Shown in pieces: positions 38,301-47,472 of a stretch of DNA of 64,000 bases. A program made the position numbers and the translations under genes. A model generated the notes under the pieces. The model was not told the DNA's origin and did no database searches. It saw only the letters and a list, made by a program, of their open reading frames with translations. How positions within the stretch are numbered: the first letter of the stretch is position 1; the number at the start of each line of letters is the position of its first letter. Source of the stretch: Coprinellus micaceus (taxonomy: Eukaryota; Basidiomycota; Agaricomycetes; Agaricales; Psathyrellaceae). Location: positions 5,022,001 to 5,086,000 of the forward strand of contig OX596335.1 in the NCBI GenBank assembly GCA_951394405.1. The letters are read 5' to 3'.

Positions 38301-40129
38301 CCTCCTTTGTCATCACGAAGTTCCTTGACCTTTGTGCCGAGCTTTCGCTCACTCTTGGCAACAAAGTCTTTGAAGGCTTGGAATGCGTCACTCTTGTGTT
38401 TCAGGAGGGTGACCTCCTTGAACTGTGAGTGGTCATCAATGAATGTGATCCAGTATCGATAGCCAATTGGTGTCTGTACAGCGAGGGGTCCATGGAGGTC
38501 CGAGTGAATCCGTCCAAGGAGCTCTGTTGAGCGATTCGCTGATAGTTTTGGGAATGGATCCCGATGTTGCTTCCCTGCAATGCAGTGTTCGCAGGTGTCG
38601 TTGAGTTGCGTGCCCTCTTTCACCAGGATGCCAGTGGCCAAGTCTTGGCGCATAAGCGTCTCCAGACGGTCCTTCCCAATGTGCCCTAACCTCTGATGTA
38701 ATAGTTCCTTCTCGATCTTGGAGATGTAGGCTGCCTCCGTCTCCGTGTTCTCGAGTGTTGTCCCATTGAGAGAGCCAACAGTTCCGTCGATGGTAGCTGT
38801 TAGGAGCAGTTCGCCATTCTTGAAGAAGTCAAGCGAGTCTCCTTCAATTACGATGCGCATTTTGCTCTTCTTAACAACGGAGAGGATCGAGAATAGGTTA
38901 TTGCGAAGTGCGGGAACATATAGTACATCGTTGAATATCACAGTTTGGCCAACTTTTCCGTATATACGAGGCGTGAAACGTACTTCCCCCTTTCCTGTAG
39001 CCCAGACGATCTCGTTGTTGGCGAGAGACACAGCAATTTTCACTGCAACCATGTTACGGATCCACTTGCGATTGGGTGTCATATGTGAGGTTGCACCTGA
39101 GTCTGGGTTCCAGGAAGTATTAGTGGGGTTGTTACGAGCTCGACGGATAAGGGGACTTGCGATGTGGGCAACACTGGCCATCATGACGCTCTCCTCAGCA
39201 GTCGCTGCTGTGGTAGGTGTCTCCGCGATCTTGGCCTTCTGGGAGTTCTGGACGCGGCAGTCCTTGTCCTCATGTGTGTTCTGCCAACCGTGGACCTTGC
39301 ACCTGTACTTCGCCTTCTTCTTCGGGGCAGCTGTAGCTACCTGAAGAGCGGCGGACGTCCCCTCAGCAAGCTGAGTGTTGCGAGCGAGGGAGTCGGCCTT
39401 GCGAAGGTGATCGAGGACTTCAAGGGGATTGTCATCCCCAGTGGAGATGTGGTTGAGCGTATTGCGGAGGATGGTGTCATCCTTGCCAAGACCAATGGGG
39501 ATCATGCTGATCGCAAGATCGCGCGCGAGATGAGCAGCCGTGTATCCTTCCTCAAAAGCAGAGGGCGTAAGGAGTTCACTTGCTCCCCGACTGGTGGATT
39601 GAATCGTCGTCGTTGCTCCGTCCGATGTCGTTTGGGAGGAGATGGTGACAGACCGTGTCGTCTCTGCAAGGTATTCTGCTCCTTGCGGGAGGAGCGCGGT
39701 GAGACGTGAGGCGTGCGCCATGCAACGCGATCCGAAGTCGGAGTAGGTCTCCTTCTCAAAGCCCGAGGACCTCATGCGAAGTGCCATCATCTCCTGAAGG
39801 ACACTGATGCGAGAGCCAGAAGTCTTGGGCTGGTAGGTTTCCAAGAGCTTCTCCCAGATAGCAGCGATGTCAGTGACTTGGATGCCAGAGAGGACGGTCT
39901 CGAGTTGGGAGTGGTCGAGAGTAGACCGGACGTAGCCGATGAGCTTGGAGCGGCGACTGGCATAGTCGGACTTGACCTTGTCGTCGGCATTGCTCCCAGG
40001 TTTTTTCTCTTCCCCAGTGAGGATGCCGTAGGCGTTGAGGTCGAAGGCCTTGTTCTCGACAGTGAACTTCCACTGCTGCACAGTGTAGGCCGTGAGCATG
40101 ATGGGCGAGGACGTTGTGGTAGAGTCCAT
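35303..40129 (-). CDS. Ty1/copia Gag-Pol polyprotein (1,608 aa)
   Basis: One uninterrupted frame of 1,608 residues, as in copia elements that fuse Gag and Pol. Approximate positions: Gag/UBN2-like region 15-260; zinc knuckle variant 277-291 (CKVHGWQNTHEDKDC, a Cys-His-His-Cys form common in fungal copia elements); aspartic protease with DSGA at 343-346; integrase zinc region HQRLGHIG...CEHC and core with Asp in HSDLHGP, Asp in LRDDKGGEY and Glu in NGVSERLNRT; a disordered Pro- and Asp/Glu-rich linker; reverse transcriptase starting near GTWELVELPEG, with DVDNAYLNG and the catalytic FVDD in place of YVDD; RNase H with SDADHAGC, STEAEYVSAS and DNQSALKVL. Every catalytic residue I looked for is present, so the enzyme set could be active. 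Expression is from the 5' LTR at 40753-41135. Confidence 0.97.
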   Translation of the reverse strand: MDSTTTSSPIMLTAYTVQQWKFTVENKAFDLNAYGILTGEEKKPGSNADDKVKSDYASRRSKLIGYVRSTLDHSQLETVLSGIQVTDIAAIWEKLLETYQPKTSGSRISVLQEMMALRMRSSGFEKETYSDFGSRCMAHASRLTALLPQGAEYLAETTRSVTISSQTTSDGATTTIQSTSRGASELLTPSAFEEGYTAAHLARDLAISMIPIGLGKDDTILRNTLNHISTGDDNPLEVLDHLRKADSLARNTQLAEGTSAALQVATAAPKKKAKYRCKVHGWQNTHEDKDCRVQNSQKAKIAETPTTAATAEESVMMASVAHIASPLIRRARNNPTNTSWNPDSGATSHMTPNRKWIRNMVAVKIAVSLANNEIVWATGKGEVRFTPRIYGKVGQTVIFNDVLYVPALRNNLFSILSVVKKSKMRIVIEGDSLDFFKNGELLLTATIDGTVGSLNGTTLENTETEAAYISKIEKELLHQRLGHIGKDRLETLMRQDLATGILVKEGTQLNDTCEHCIAGKQHRDPFPKLSANRSTELLGRIHSDLHGPLAVQTPIGYRYWITFIDDHSQFKEVTLLKHKSDAFQAFKDFVAKSERKLGTKVKELRDDKGGEYMGNDFIQWCKGLGIARQHTVKATPQQNGVSERLNRTLTEGVIAMLNQARLPMMFWGAAVLYYTDILNATPSSTLSNTTSYEVWHKAKPDLSMHRVFGCRVYVHVLRKDRKNLQSHTEPCVFIGFEPGYKGWKCYNPVTKKITISRDVIFAESTFPGLSTVGNEQAYTPIGIRDIWPDADLEPENPPLAPPHAPIAPPLPPHDHPDDGSDESDNDDDGDQAAPRTPERPPKTEPKTPATQQPSVHPSIPPTPTKWDPSSTPSTKQLLPIPALFPGLPAPAEDGPMFPERPPPAPVAPPAPAQKRTRPPPPPPRESIPRKAKVPKAPPLVAQSSRPVRKTATTIKDYQLASGKGRRGTIPVARREGGEQVADRGGAQRNNQLPETEDEDEDEDDDEDDEPVQPIAAEDFDLDNEPVDMEDALRATSILDSLISLYHIPLEETLTLNQGMEMAFYMAQDKALGAATRRPGDAPRTHWEAFAGPDGEHWQTAAQVEIDALTTNGTWELVELPEGRKVVGSRWVFLIKRKADGTIDRYKARLVAKGYSQMPGVDYDQTWAPASRLTSIRAIFAQAAMEGHFIETIDVDNAYLNGTIEEQYEVYMEQAPGFEIKNPDSKGRRWVCRLKKGLYGLKQSGRLWYQKLASELEAIGFTQIKSDPAIYVWEMDGTRIVVPVFVDDITITSKSQEKIQWLKDSLAKVFKIKDLGPTSYLLGIKVDYDRENRVMRLSQTQYILDMLARFKMEDCYPVGTPMDPGSGATLTKYIPNKADDEMMKNVPYMNAIGALIYLMIATRPDIAYAVAKLAQYNSNPGPMHWKAVKHLFRYLKGTKDLKLTYRNNGSKMSSELFQAYSDADHAGCLDTRQSTSGFVIKMGSGAVSWSAKKQSTVADSSTEAEYVSASSAGRDIIWMRTLLKELGHDVSTPSPLMVDNQSALKVLRNPELHSRMKHIDIKMHWIRDAIKRGDITVHFLSTTDMIADIFTKPLPKPAVERHRLALGLE

Positions 40130-40199
40130 GATGGTAGGTGATGAAGAATGGGAGAGGATGAAATGATGGTAGGTGATGAAGAATGGGAGAGGATGAAAT
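40130..40199 (-). repeat. 35-bp direct duplication in the copia leader
   Basis: Two perfect 35-bp units, 40130-40164 and 40165-40199, lie directly upstream of the polyprotein start codon (ATG at 40129). Each begins GATGGTAGGTGATGAAG on the plus strand. The duplication doubles the sequence before the start codon. Confidence 0.9.
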
Positions 40200-40740
40200 C
40201 ATGGGTACGAAACGATAAGAGATAGGTGATAGGTAAAGTGCCCGTGATTTTGTAGGTAAAACGGACCAATACGTAGATATCCTAAAAAGGAGTTGAAGTT
40301 TTACACTAAGATCCGCAGAGGGAACCCCGCTGTCACTTTGAGTACCGGTTACTGAAAGTGTTTGGATGGAGGGAGCGCTACCGTTGCGTCGTTTCCCCAG
40401 TCCAACCGAATCAGGCCTCTCAAAGAAGGATCACTACTCTAATTCCGCAGACGGTAAGCGTCTGTGGACTTCCTGATAGCTTCTTTCCCGTAGTGGGAAC
40501 ACTTGCCGCGGGGTAGAAGGTGGTAATGGAAGTTGATACGTACTCCTGAGTATCAGGAGGGGTAGTGGAATGTAAGTAGCGAAATGTAAATAGCGAAAAT
40601 GAAGATAGTGAAAATGTGAAGGGAGATAGGCTTCAGGTGGAGATATCACACGAGAAGAGGCCGTAGGCTATGGGCGATCGAGGGGCAGTGGAGCGGTTAC
40701 CGCGGTGTCTGATAACGGATGGCGTGATCAGAGGAGCCCG

Positions 40741-40751
40741 GGGCTCATAAC
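40741..40751 (-). other. primer binding site for half initiator tRNA-Met
   Basis: One base from the 5' LTR the sense strand reads GTTATGAGCCC. Its complement, GGGCTCATAAC, is the anticodon arm (CAU anticodon) of eukaryotic initiator tRNA-Met, not the tRNA 3' end. Drosophila copia and yeast Ty5 are known to prime from such an internally cleaved half tRNA, so the same mode is inferred here. Confidence 0.8.
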
Positions 40752-40752
40752 T

Positions 40753-41135
40753 TGTAGAACGATGCAAGTATGACCCACTGTAAGTGGGGAGAGTTCGATG
40801 TTAGATTGAAAGTAAGTAGAGTATACAAGATACGCACCTGTAAGTGGGGAGAGTTCGATGGGGACTCACCCACTTACAGTGTGGATTATATACTGTGGAG
40901 AACAATAGATAACCTATATGCGGAACAATAAGAAAGAACAATAGATGTTCCATAAGTAGAGAACAATAGCAGTGAATGGAGACAAGGTGGAGATAAGAGA
41001 ACAATAAGTGCGAGTATAATGGGAATAATACAAGGTGGTTGTTGTTCTCTGTAGAACAATAGAAGATAAGTAAAACGTTCGAAATAGAGGTATTCTTTGT
41101 AGAGATAGAGTTGACATGAGCATTGTCTTCCAACA
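40753..41135 (-). repeat. 5' LTR (383 bp)
   Basis: Same length and ends as the LTR at 34893-35275, with about ten substitutions. It holds the promoter for the element, with a TATATA at 40887-40892. Confidence 0.97.
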
Positions 41136-41140
41136 CAAGG
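41136..41140. repeat. target-site duplication, right copy (CAAGG)
   Basis: CAAGG follows the CCAACA end of the right LTR and matches 34888-34892. Confidence 0.9.
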
Positions 41141-41479
41141 GGAGATGGAGAGAGGGCGAGAGGCGATTGAGAAGCCGTTGGATAGAAGGAAGAAGGAATT
41201 GAACAAGTTGAGGGTCCGATATTGCTTTTTATCATCGGGGGAGGCTATGAGACGTATGAAGTAGCGGTCAACGCCAAGGGCAGGGGGGCAGATCGTGGCC
41301 GGTGAAAGACGAGAAGCAACCTGATTAATCAACTAGCGCCCAGTTATTCCCGCACGGGGCTATGACATGTGATCCACTTCTGGCGTCAATTTCGGCGCTC
41401 GAGGCATTCGGTCCAACTTGGCACCCACCTCGATGTCGCCGGTGCCCCCTAGTGAGTCTCTTCTCTGTCATACCAAGGT

Positions 41480-41640
41480 TCCTGATAGTTTCTGGATCGT
41501 TTCAACGGTTTAGACTCGGCAGTTTGACCATTTGGACAGTTTGGACTTCGTGGTTCGACCATTTGGACAGATGGCGCCGCCCCATAAACATAGTTCCAGC
41601 TTCATCTACCAGCGTCGGTCATGCGTCGGTCGTGGCTAGG
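41480..41640 (+). repeat. dispersed repeat, copy 4
   Basis: Contains TTTGACCATTTGGACAG and GGTTCGACCATTTGGACAG about 30 bp apart, then TTCCAGCTT. The pair of 'GACCATTTGGACAG' blocks is as in copy 3; the tail is more diverged. Confidence 0.5.
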
Positions 41641-41719
41641 CAGACCACAGGGGTAGGCTCAACGGATGAGTATTCATTCTAATTGATCGTGATACTGCTG
41701 TCCGCCGGCGAACGAGTTC

Positions 41720-42100
41720 GGGAAATCGGCCGTTACCTGGCGGGTTCTCGAGCTTGAGATATAACTGAAGCTCGTCTCAGCTCTTTTACACCTGACGCTG
41801 CAACACATCTCGCAGGTGTTCGCCGTACAGCTCCCTGACGCAGTAATTGAGAAGACCTTCCGCCAACACAGGACCCAAATTCCATAACGAACTGCTCGCT
41901 CCGCGGAAGGACTCGATACCTCCCTGTGTGACTCGATGGAAGACACTTTCCGACGGGATGCGACAGGCGAGTACGCCCGTGATCGACATCCATCTATTTC
42001 GTGACAATGGCGGCTCTGCCATGTCGTCAAATCTCGACATCGCGATAGAAAGAGGTGGCCCTGATTGACAACATGTGGTCCCTGAAAGCAAGAAGTTCAC
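41720..42100 (-). CDS. hypothetical protein fragment
   Basis: The minus frame around 42040-41790 encodes RWMSITGVLACRIPSESVFH and then GPVLAEGLLNYCVRELYGEH. A short intron (GTGTAAAAG...CTTCAG) then joins DVLQRQ to LYLKLENPPG before another GTAACG donor. The sequence looks like folded protein but I do not recognise it. Upstream sequence in the same frame (to 42529) is low in protein character. It may be an exon of a gene whose other parts are lost. Confidence 0.3.
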
Positions 42101-43319
42101 GGATACGAGCGCGACTATCATCATTATGACAACGGGCGTAGGACCTTCCGGTCGGTGGGAACGATGGGAAGGGTGCTTGTGTAATGGGTGGAAGGATGGC
42201 ATTGGGCGGCGGAAAATGCGGCGGCGTCGCGGTGCAATGACCTTGAGATTGTAGGTTGACTCGGGTGTCGCTTTTTGAGGGAGGGGTATGGAGGACGATG
42301 AGTTATGGTAAACCAATTGCCATTGCAGCGGCGAAGAAGTCGCGCCTCTCGCGAGGATTGTTGTTGACGACCTGCAATGGCAACCCCGCCACCCTTCTAA
42401 CAGCGTCGTGTACGAAAGGAGGAGGAGACATCCTCCAGATCCAGCTCTTTGAAAGGGGTGGTCAGGTTGGCGTTGACGTCGAATTGATTTGCCCCCGGCA
42501 GTTTGGGACGAAAATGACCGTGAGTCCAAGGGCTACATACCTCGCCCTTCCGCTCGCTATAGCTACTTATACCATATAATTATAGCCCTCACCGTTGTCC
42601 TATTTGACGAGGAGCTACCTCCTCTGCGTTCGTGACATGTGTAGGTGACGATGCTGATGTCGATCGCGATGTCGGTTGGGGGAGTGGTGCATTGGTTCGA
42701 CGTAGGCCATCGAAGTAGACGGAGTGCTTCCCTTGCCCTTTCTCGCTTCAGCTGGAGACCTGCGAAAAATGGTGGCTTAAGCACGCGTACTTCACCGCTT
42801 TCCAGATTGCCACACGGCCTTCGATGTCTGCCCCCGCCTTCCTCCAGTGGTTGTCCCCTTTGAATCTAATTAGAACTGCAACGAAGAAATTCGGGCAAAA
42901 TAGTTGTTTGCAAGTCCTTCTCCGAAGCCTAGTACGCGTGTCTTGTCCCCCGGGGAGCGGTTGGTCGAGTCAGGGTAGGACCCAACGCCTTGCAATTGTC
43001 ATGGTCAACACCCGGGGTACGTACAGTCATGATCAGGAAGTCTGTATGGAGACGCAATTCTCTCGGAGGGCGACACCAGCGAAGATTATGAGAACCACGG
43101 CGATACATGTGCAATAATTACCATGGACGAAGTTCTATCTATATATACAATAGATATAGAGCTATATATATCCGGATCCAAGTAGTGAGTCGACCTCACA
43201 GCGGTGGATCGCTATATCATATAGTATAGTATATCAAGTCTAGAGCTTGAAATTCCGAGTCGGGAGATCGGCCGGCCCTAAAGACCTTCGATAAGGTCGC
43301 TTTGGTGACTTAAGATACC
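42101..43319. other. intergenic with AT-rich dyads
   Basis: No gene supported. From 43138 to 43240 there are short AT palindromes (TATATATACAATAGATATA, AGCTATATATATCC, CTATATCATATAG) that could be structural or decayed repeat ends. Confidence 0.35.
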
Positions 43320-44100
43320 TACCAGAGGCCCCGAATAATGGGTATGTTTCGTGCATGTGTCGTTCAGAAACAGAGGGGAAAGATTAGGGCCGTGTGTTTC
43401 TTGATCCTCTCTTCCAGAAACAGAGCGGAAACATTGAGGAAACATGGCCACTTCATTTCTTTTGCGTGTTTCCAGTCTAATTCCGTAGAAAAACAGTGCG
43501 AGAAAATGTGCGTCCCATCTTTTTGATATGTTTCCAGCCTCTTTCCAAAGGAAATAGCGTTGGAAACATGCCACCTGGTGTTTCTGGCATGTTTCTCCGG
43601 TTTTGTAGGAGGAAACAGCGCGAAAACACCCAATACAAATTTCCGGCATGTTTCCTGTAGGTTTCCCACCGAAATCATGCCTTTCTCAGTGTTTCCGTTG
43701 TCTTTTCCGGTGAAAACATGGGTAATTGTTTCGCCCCATGCTTCCGCCCGGTTTCTCAAAGGAAAGAAGCTGGAAACATGGGGATTGGTCACATTGTCGC
43801 ACGTGTGACGTCATAGCATGTTTCCGGTATGATTTTAGGAAGTTTCCAGCGAAACTCTTTTAGGAAACATGGAGAAGCGCATGTTTCTGTCATGTTTCTG
43901 GACAAACTTAGGTAGAAAACATTGGTAAAAAAGAAACGATCTGATTCTCACGTGTTTCTATGACGTTTCCTGCAGAAACATGGCGAAATCATGATCGCTT
44001 GCACGTTTCCATCAGGATTCTGCCAGAATCAGACCAGAAACAGGCCCTCTCTTTCTCCAATGTTTCCACAAGAAACATTGCGGAAACAGGCTATCGCTGG
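43320..44100. repeat. degenerate array of GGAAACA/TGTTTCC dyads (about 12-13 units)
   Basis: Over about 770 bp the sequence alternates between CATGTTTC on the left and GGAAACATGG on the right of each unit, every 50-65 bp on average. Units end near 43448, 43565, 43620, 43722, 43778, 43872, 43925, 43983, 44043 and 44095. Each is a dyad and could fold back on itself; the sequence between dyads is not conserved. Several long minus ORFs here (for example 43364-43792) come from the repeat and the lack of TAA/TAG/TGA in it, not from a gene. Confidence 0.8.
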
Positions 44101-44186
44101 CCTTGTGGGACCCGCCGGTGGGCTCCCGTTACGACTATGCATTTCCAATTTTAGAGCGAGTGTTCGGGTCGAGGGAGGACACCTAC

Positions 44187-45994
44187 CGATGATCTTCCGC
44201 CTAGAGTATACGACGTTTCGACGGTTTATACGGTCATAGCCTGACTCTAGTTCTTCCGTGCAGCCCCATTGAACGTGGGGTCCGCCAATAGCTTGGATGG
44301 CATAGTTGAGGAGAGTGGTAGCGTCTATACAGTCGAAAAGGTTCGGAAGTCGTAACCAGAGGGGAAAAGTAGGCGAAAGCATCACGTACTATCAATGGTT
44401 GGGAGCGAGACTGTGGAACGCGAGGCCTTGTTGGTGTCCGGGGATTTCTGGGTGCGCGGGGCTTCATCGGCGTTCGGGAGCTCCTGAACATGCAAGACTT
44501 CGCCGGCGCCTGGGTGTTCCTGGATACGCGAGGCTTCATCGACCCCTGGGAGTTGCTGTACAGTACGCGAGGCCTCATCAGGTCGTTCCTGGATGTCAAG
44601 GGGATCCTGACGGGAAGGTGATAATACTCGTTGGTGGCTGATAGTAATATTGCAGAACGATGTGGGTGTGGGGTCAGCAGCATCTATCTGCTCTGCGCCG
44701 CGCAATGGGCGGTCGAGGGATCCAACAGCGGAGACCCCCCTGCCGCATTTAGCACTTTGAGGCAACCGCAAGTCAACGAAGTACATATCATAGATAATAA
44801 GGGCCGCTCACCAAAAGACCCTGTCCTGCTGGGAGGTTGACATGGGCGCTTGGCAGATGGGACAAACGACTCCATCTTGCTGAGCAGTGACCTTCACGAC
44901 GACTACGTTCATTACGACCTTTGAGCCTGCATTCACGGACTCGATCAGGATGTCAGTAAGCGATAGGACATGGCGTCCGTCGTCCATCGTCAACTCGTAC
45001 AGCCCACCGCTGACGAATCCATTGAGTGCCAGCCGCTCGGGAGAGCCGGCCTCGTATCGATTGAGGACCAGCATGCCAACGATCTAGAGGTCGCATAGGA
45101 CGACATAAGTGAGGTTTCGAGGGGAGTTCCATACGATCGATGCTTTCTCGACGAATACGCACCTCGATGCTTCTCATATCGACACGAAGGACTTTCTGTG
45201 GCGTTCCGAAAGGGTCGAGCACAGTAAGACATTCCAAAGCCAACCGCTCCACCGCGGGTACTCGGACGGTGGCCATGATCGCTAACAGCGTCGCTACCTA
45301 AGGGCAGAGTTGGTGAGAGGTGTGCTAGAACCCTGATATCTCGCACATGAGAATACTTGCGTTGAAGTCCATCAGGCACCTATCGACTTGCAAGCTGGCG
45401 TCTGCCAAAGCCTTCGCTACAGCTGGTAAACGTATTCTCTGTTTTGAGAGATGAAGGCGCAGCTTTCGTTCGATCGCGTGTAGCTTCCTGACTTGGGCTG
45501 TCAGTCCGCTCAAGTCAGCGTCTAGTCCGGTTTACGCACCCTATCAGTGTCTGTAGTGGCGGATGCGGCTCCCTAACGTCAGTGACAACCTTAAGCAAGG
45601 CGTCTAATCGGTCGGTGAACTCGACCACGCCTTCCGCGTTCTCAAACCTTTGCTATCCAGGAGATGGTGGGTGAATTCTGGTTGAGAAACTCTGCTCGAG
45701 GGTTCCACTCACCTCGATAAGTTTCAAGATCTTACAGAACCCTTCCAGGGCGCCTTTCAAAGGGGGTCCGAACACCGGAACCGTCTCGGCAACGGAAGAT
45801 GCAATGTCCAACGCGACGATCGAAGTTTGAAGGGCACGGCGCCCAGGGGGTAGCTCTTCAGCTTCGTCATGTGTTCGTTGTGGACGGATTCGCATTCTCC
45901 GCAGCGCTCTTATAGGGTTCAGACCGCGATAGAATCGCTTGGGAATCTGTGTTATGGATGGGCCCAAATTCACAGTTGCGGGAGAGGTGGGCAT
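44187..45994 (-). CDS. NLR-type helical region plus ubiquitin-like domain protein
   Basis: Minus-strand exons give three recognisable parts. (1) An N-terminal helical region like those at the start of Agaricomycete NLR and related proteins: IVALDIASSVAETVPVFGPP (exon 1 ends at 45713), then FENAEGVVEFTDRLDALLKV and VDRCLMDFNA. (2) A ubiquitin-like domain of the fungal ULD type: LTVLDPFGTPQKV, then GGLYELTMDDGRHVLSLTD, GSKVVMNVVVV and a closing CPICQAPM; one intron splits it. (3) A low-complexity stretch of six 13-residue repeats (DEASRIQEHPGAG type, about 44400-44600), then an exon reading ATTLLNYAIQAIGGPH that ends at a donor at 44187. Start chosen at 45994 (MPTSPATV); 46051 is also possible. 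Junctions near 45520 and 45340 are uncertain, one apparent intron being very short. The 3' end runs into the GGAAACA array, so the gene may be cut short. In Agaricomycetes such proteins are linked to signalling and immunity only by domain company. Confidence 0.6.
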
Positions 45995-47472
45995 GGTTGG
46001 GAAGGGAGTGAGCTTCGAGGCCTGGGCATGGCTCCAAACCAATGTCCCCATGTCCCGTGCAGTTTCGGCCCCTCATTCTCCGCCAGCTTGTCCACTCTTT
46101 GGCAGCCCGGGCTGGGCGGTGCAAACAAGAAGCGTAGAACTTATCCATACGAAGCCGGCTGACCAAATGCTTTCCCTGTAGGTTAAGATTAGTTGATCCC
46201 AAGGAAACACACAGCAGGGATTTCGCTCACAGCTTAGTGCTATAGGCTACACTCCACCGGGCTCGGCGCTCATTCCAGGGACTGCAGGATGCAACAGAAT
46301 GATGCCACCGTTTCGGGACAAAGAAGTATGGGTGCACATTCTCGTACACACCCTCCTTCCAGTATCCAGATGCTGTGAAGGCTGTGAACTGTACAGGACT
46401 ATCTCTGACGCCATTGGATTTGCACCCCCGACGGATTGAATAGGAATTCGGAAGGAAATCACTCACTTCTCTTCAGTTCTCAAAGCGCCCAAGGAGGAGT
46501 GTATGGGGGCGATACAGGAAATCCGGCGTCAGAGTATTGACGCTAACTGATAATCAGGACAAAACTGCATCAAACCCCGGACAAGGCGGCGTGATGGGAT
46601 ATGTGTGTGGGAAGTGATGGTGTCGGCATCACCAGAGCCGGCTTAACGGGCGCCTTGCAGTCGCGACGTCGCTTTCACCTTGACCACCACCGCGATCATA
46701 CAATGTTGCCCAATCCTCGACCCCGCACCAGCATGCTCGAGGGCACATTCTAGGCCTATCCAACCTCCCTCGTCCTCGCTTCCACTCTACTCCACCCAAC
46801 CCAACTTCTCGCGCATCCTGGACCATTCCTTCGGCGCCTGTTCTCTGGACTCAAGGATGATATCATACCATCCGCTCCAGTTCGGGACTCGCAAGCCTCG
46901 TGTTTTCGTGCGTGTCTTCGTATCATACTGCTCCCTCTTCCTCTCATTCATCTTCTCGGTCCAGATACCAGCCAGCTCTTTTCATATCCCACCTCTAATC
47001 TCAGCCAGAGCGGCCGTACCATGCATCGTGGCTGCTCAGCTGACCACACACGTTGACGATTCCGGTTCCAGAAGATTACCAGCCTAGCTGAGCTCAGCTT
47101 AGGTTCCTAGGATTCTGCTCAGCTCGGCTGTAACACGAACCGAAGGAAAGAAGGGCAGGCGGACGAATTACGGATACGAGAGGAGAATACGATTACGGAA
47201 TACGGATCTATAGGACATAGGGGACTTAGGGTCAACCTGCAACCGCCAGTGCGACCGCGACATCCATCCATCCTGCCATTTGCGCGCAATAAAAGGCGCC
47301 CGTCGAGTCAAGCTCGAAAACTTCGTCCGGAACAACCGAGAGGGCCGAGGATCGTCGATATCTACGCCAACCTCGTTTCTACCCACCCTGCACACCTTTC
47401 CATCCATTTTCATCCACGCCTAGGTTCGGCCATCCTCAACCCTGCCCCACGTCCCCCCAGTCGTGAACGACG
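45995..47472. other. intergenic and leader of the 47.5 kb gene
   Basis: No supported gene. Pyrimidine-rich tracts before 47473 fit a fungal promoter or 5' leader. The 135-codon ORF at 46680-47087 is made largely of such Ser/Pro/Leu-rich leader sequence. Confidence 0.4.

Larger units (their letters stand above)
34893..41135 (-). mobile_element. complete Ty1/copia LTR retrotransposon (6,243 bp)
   Basis: All parts are present, read on the minus strand: 5' LTR (41135-40753), a primer binding site, a leader with a 35-bp duplication, one polyprotein ORF (40129-35303), a purine tract and a 3' LTR (35275-34893), with CAAGG on both sides. The LTRs start TGTTGG and end CTACA in the sense direction. 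The order protease, integrase, reverse transcriptase, RNase H makes it copia rather than gypsy. The two LTRs differ at about 10 of 383 sites by eye, nearly all transitions, so it is not a brand-new insertion, yet its ORF is open. It lies in gene-poor DNA between two weak genes. Confidence 0.97.

Noticed and set aside
36708..39709. Plus-strand ORFs inside the copia element
   Set aside because: Antisense shadows of the polyprotein frame.
43364..43792. 142-codon minus ORF and other long frames in the dyad array
   Set aside because: Repeat sequence poor in stop triplets; all frames are similarly open and none shows a domain.
43320..44100. CRISPR-like array
   Set aside because: Eukaryotic context, irregular spacing, diverged arms and no constant repeat; it is an array of dyads.
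46680..47087. 135-codon plus ORF upstream of the Arg/Ser-rich gene
   Set aside because: Pyrimidine-rich leader composition, no splice link and no domain.
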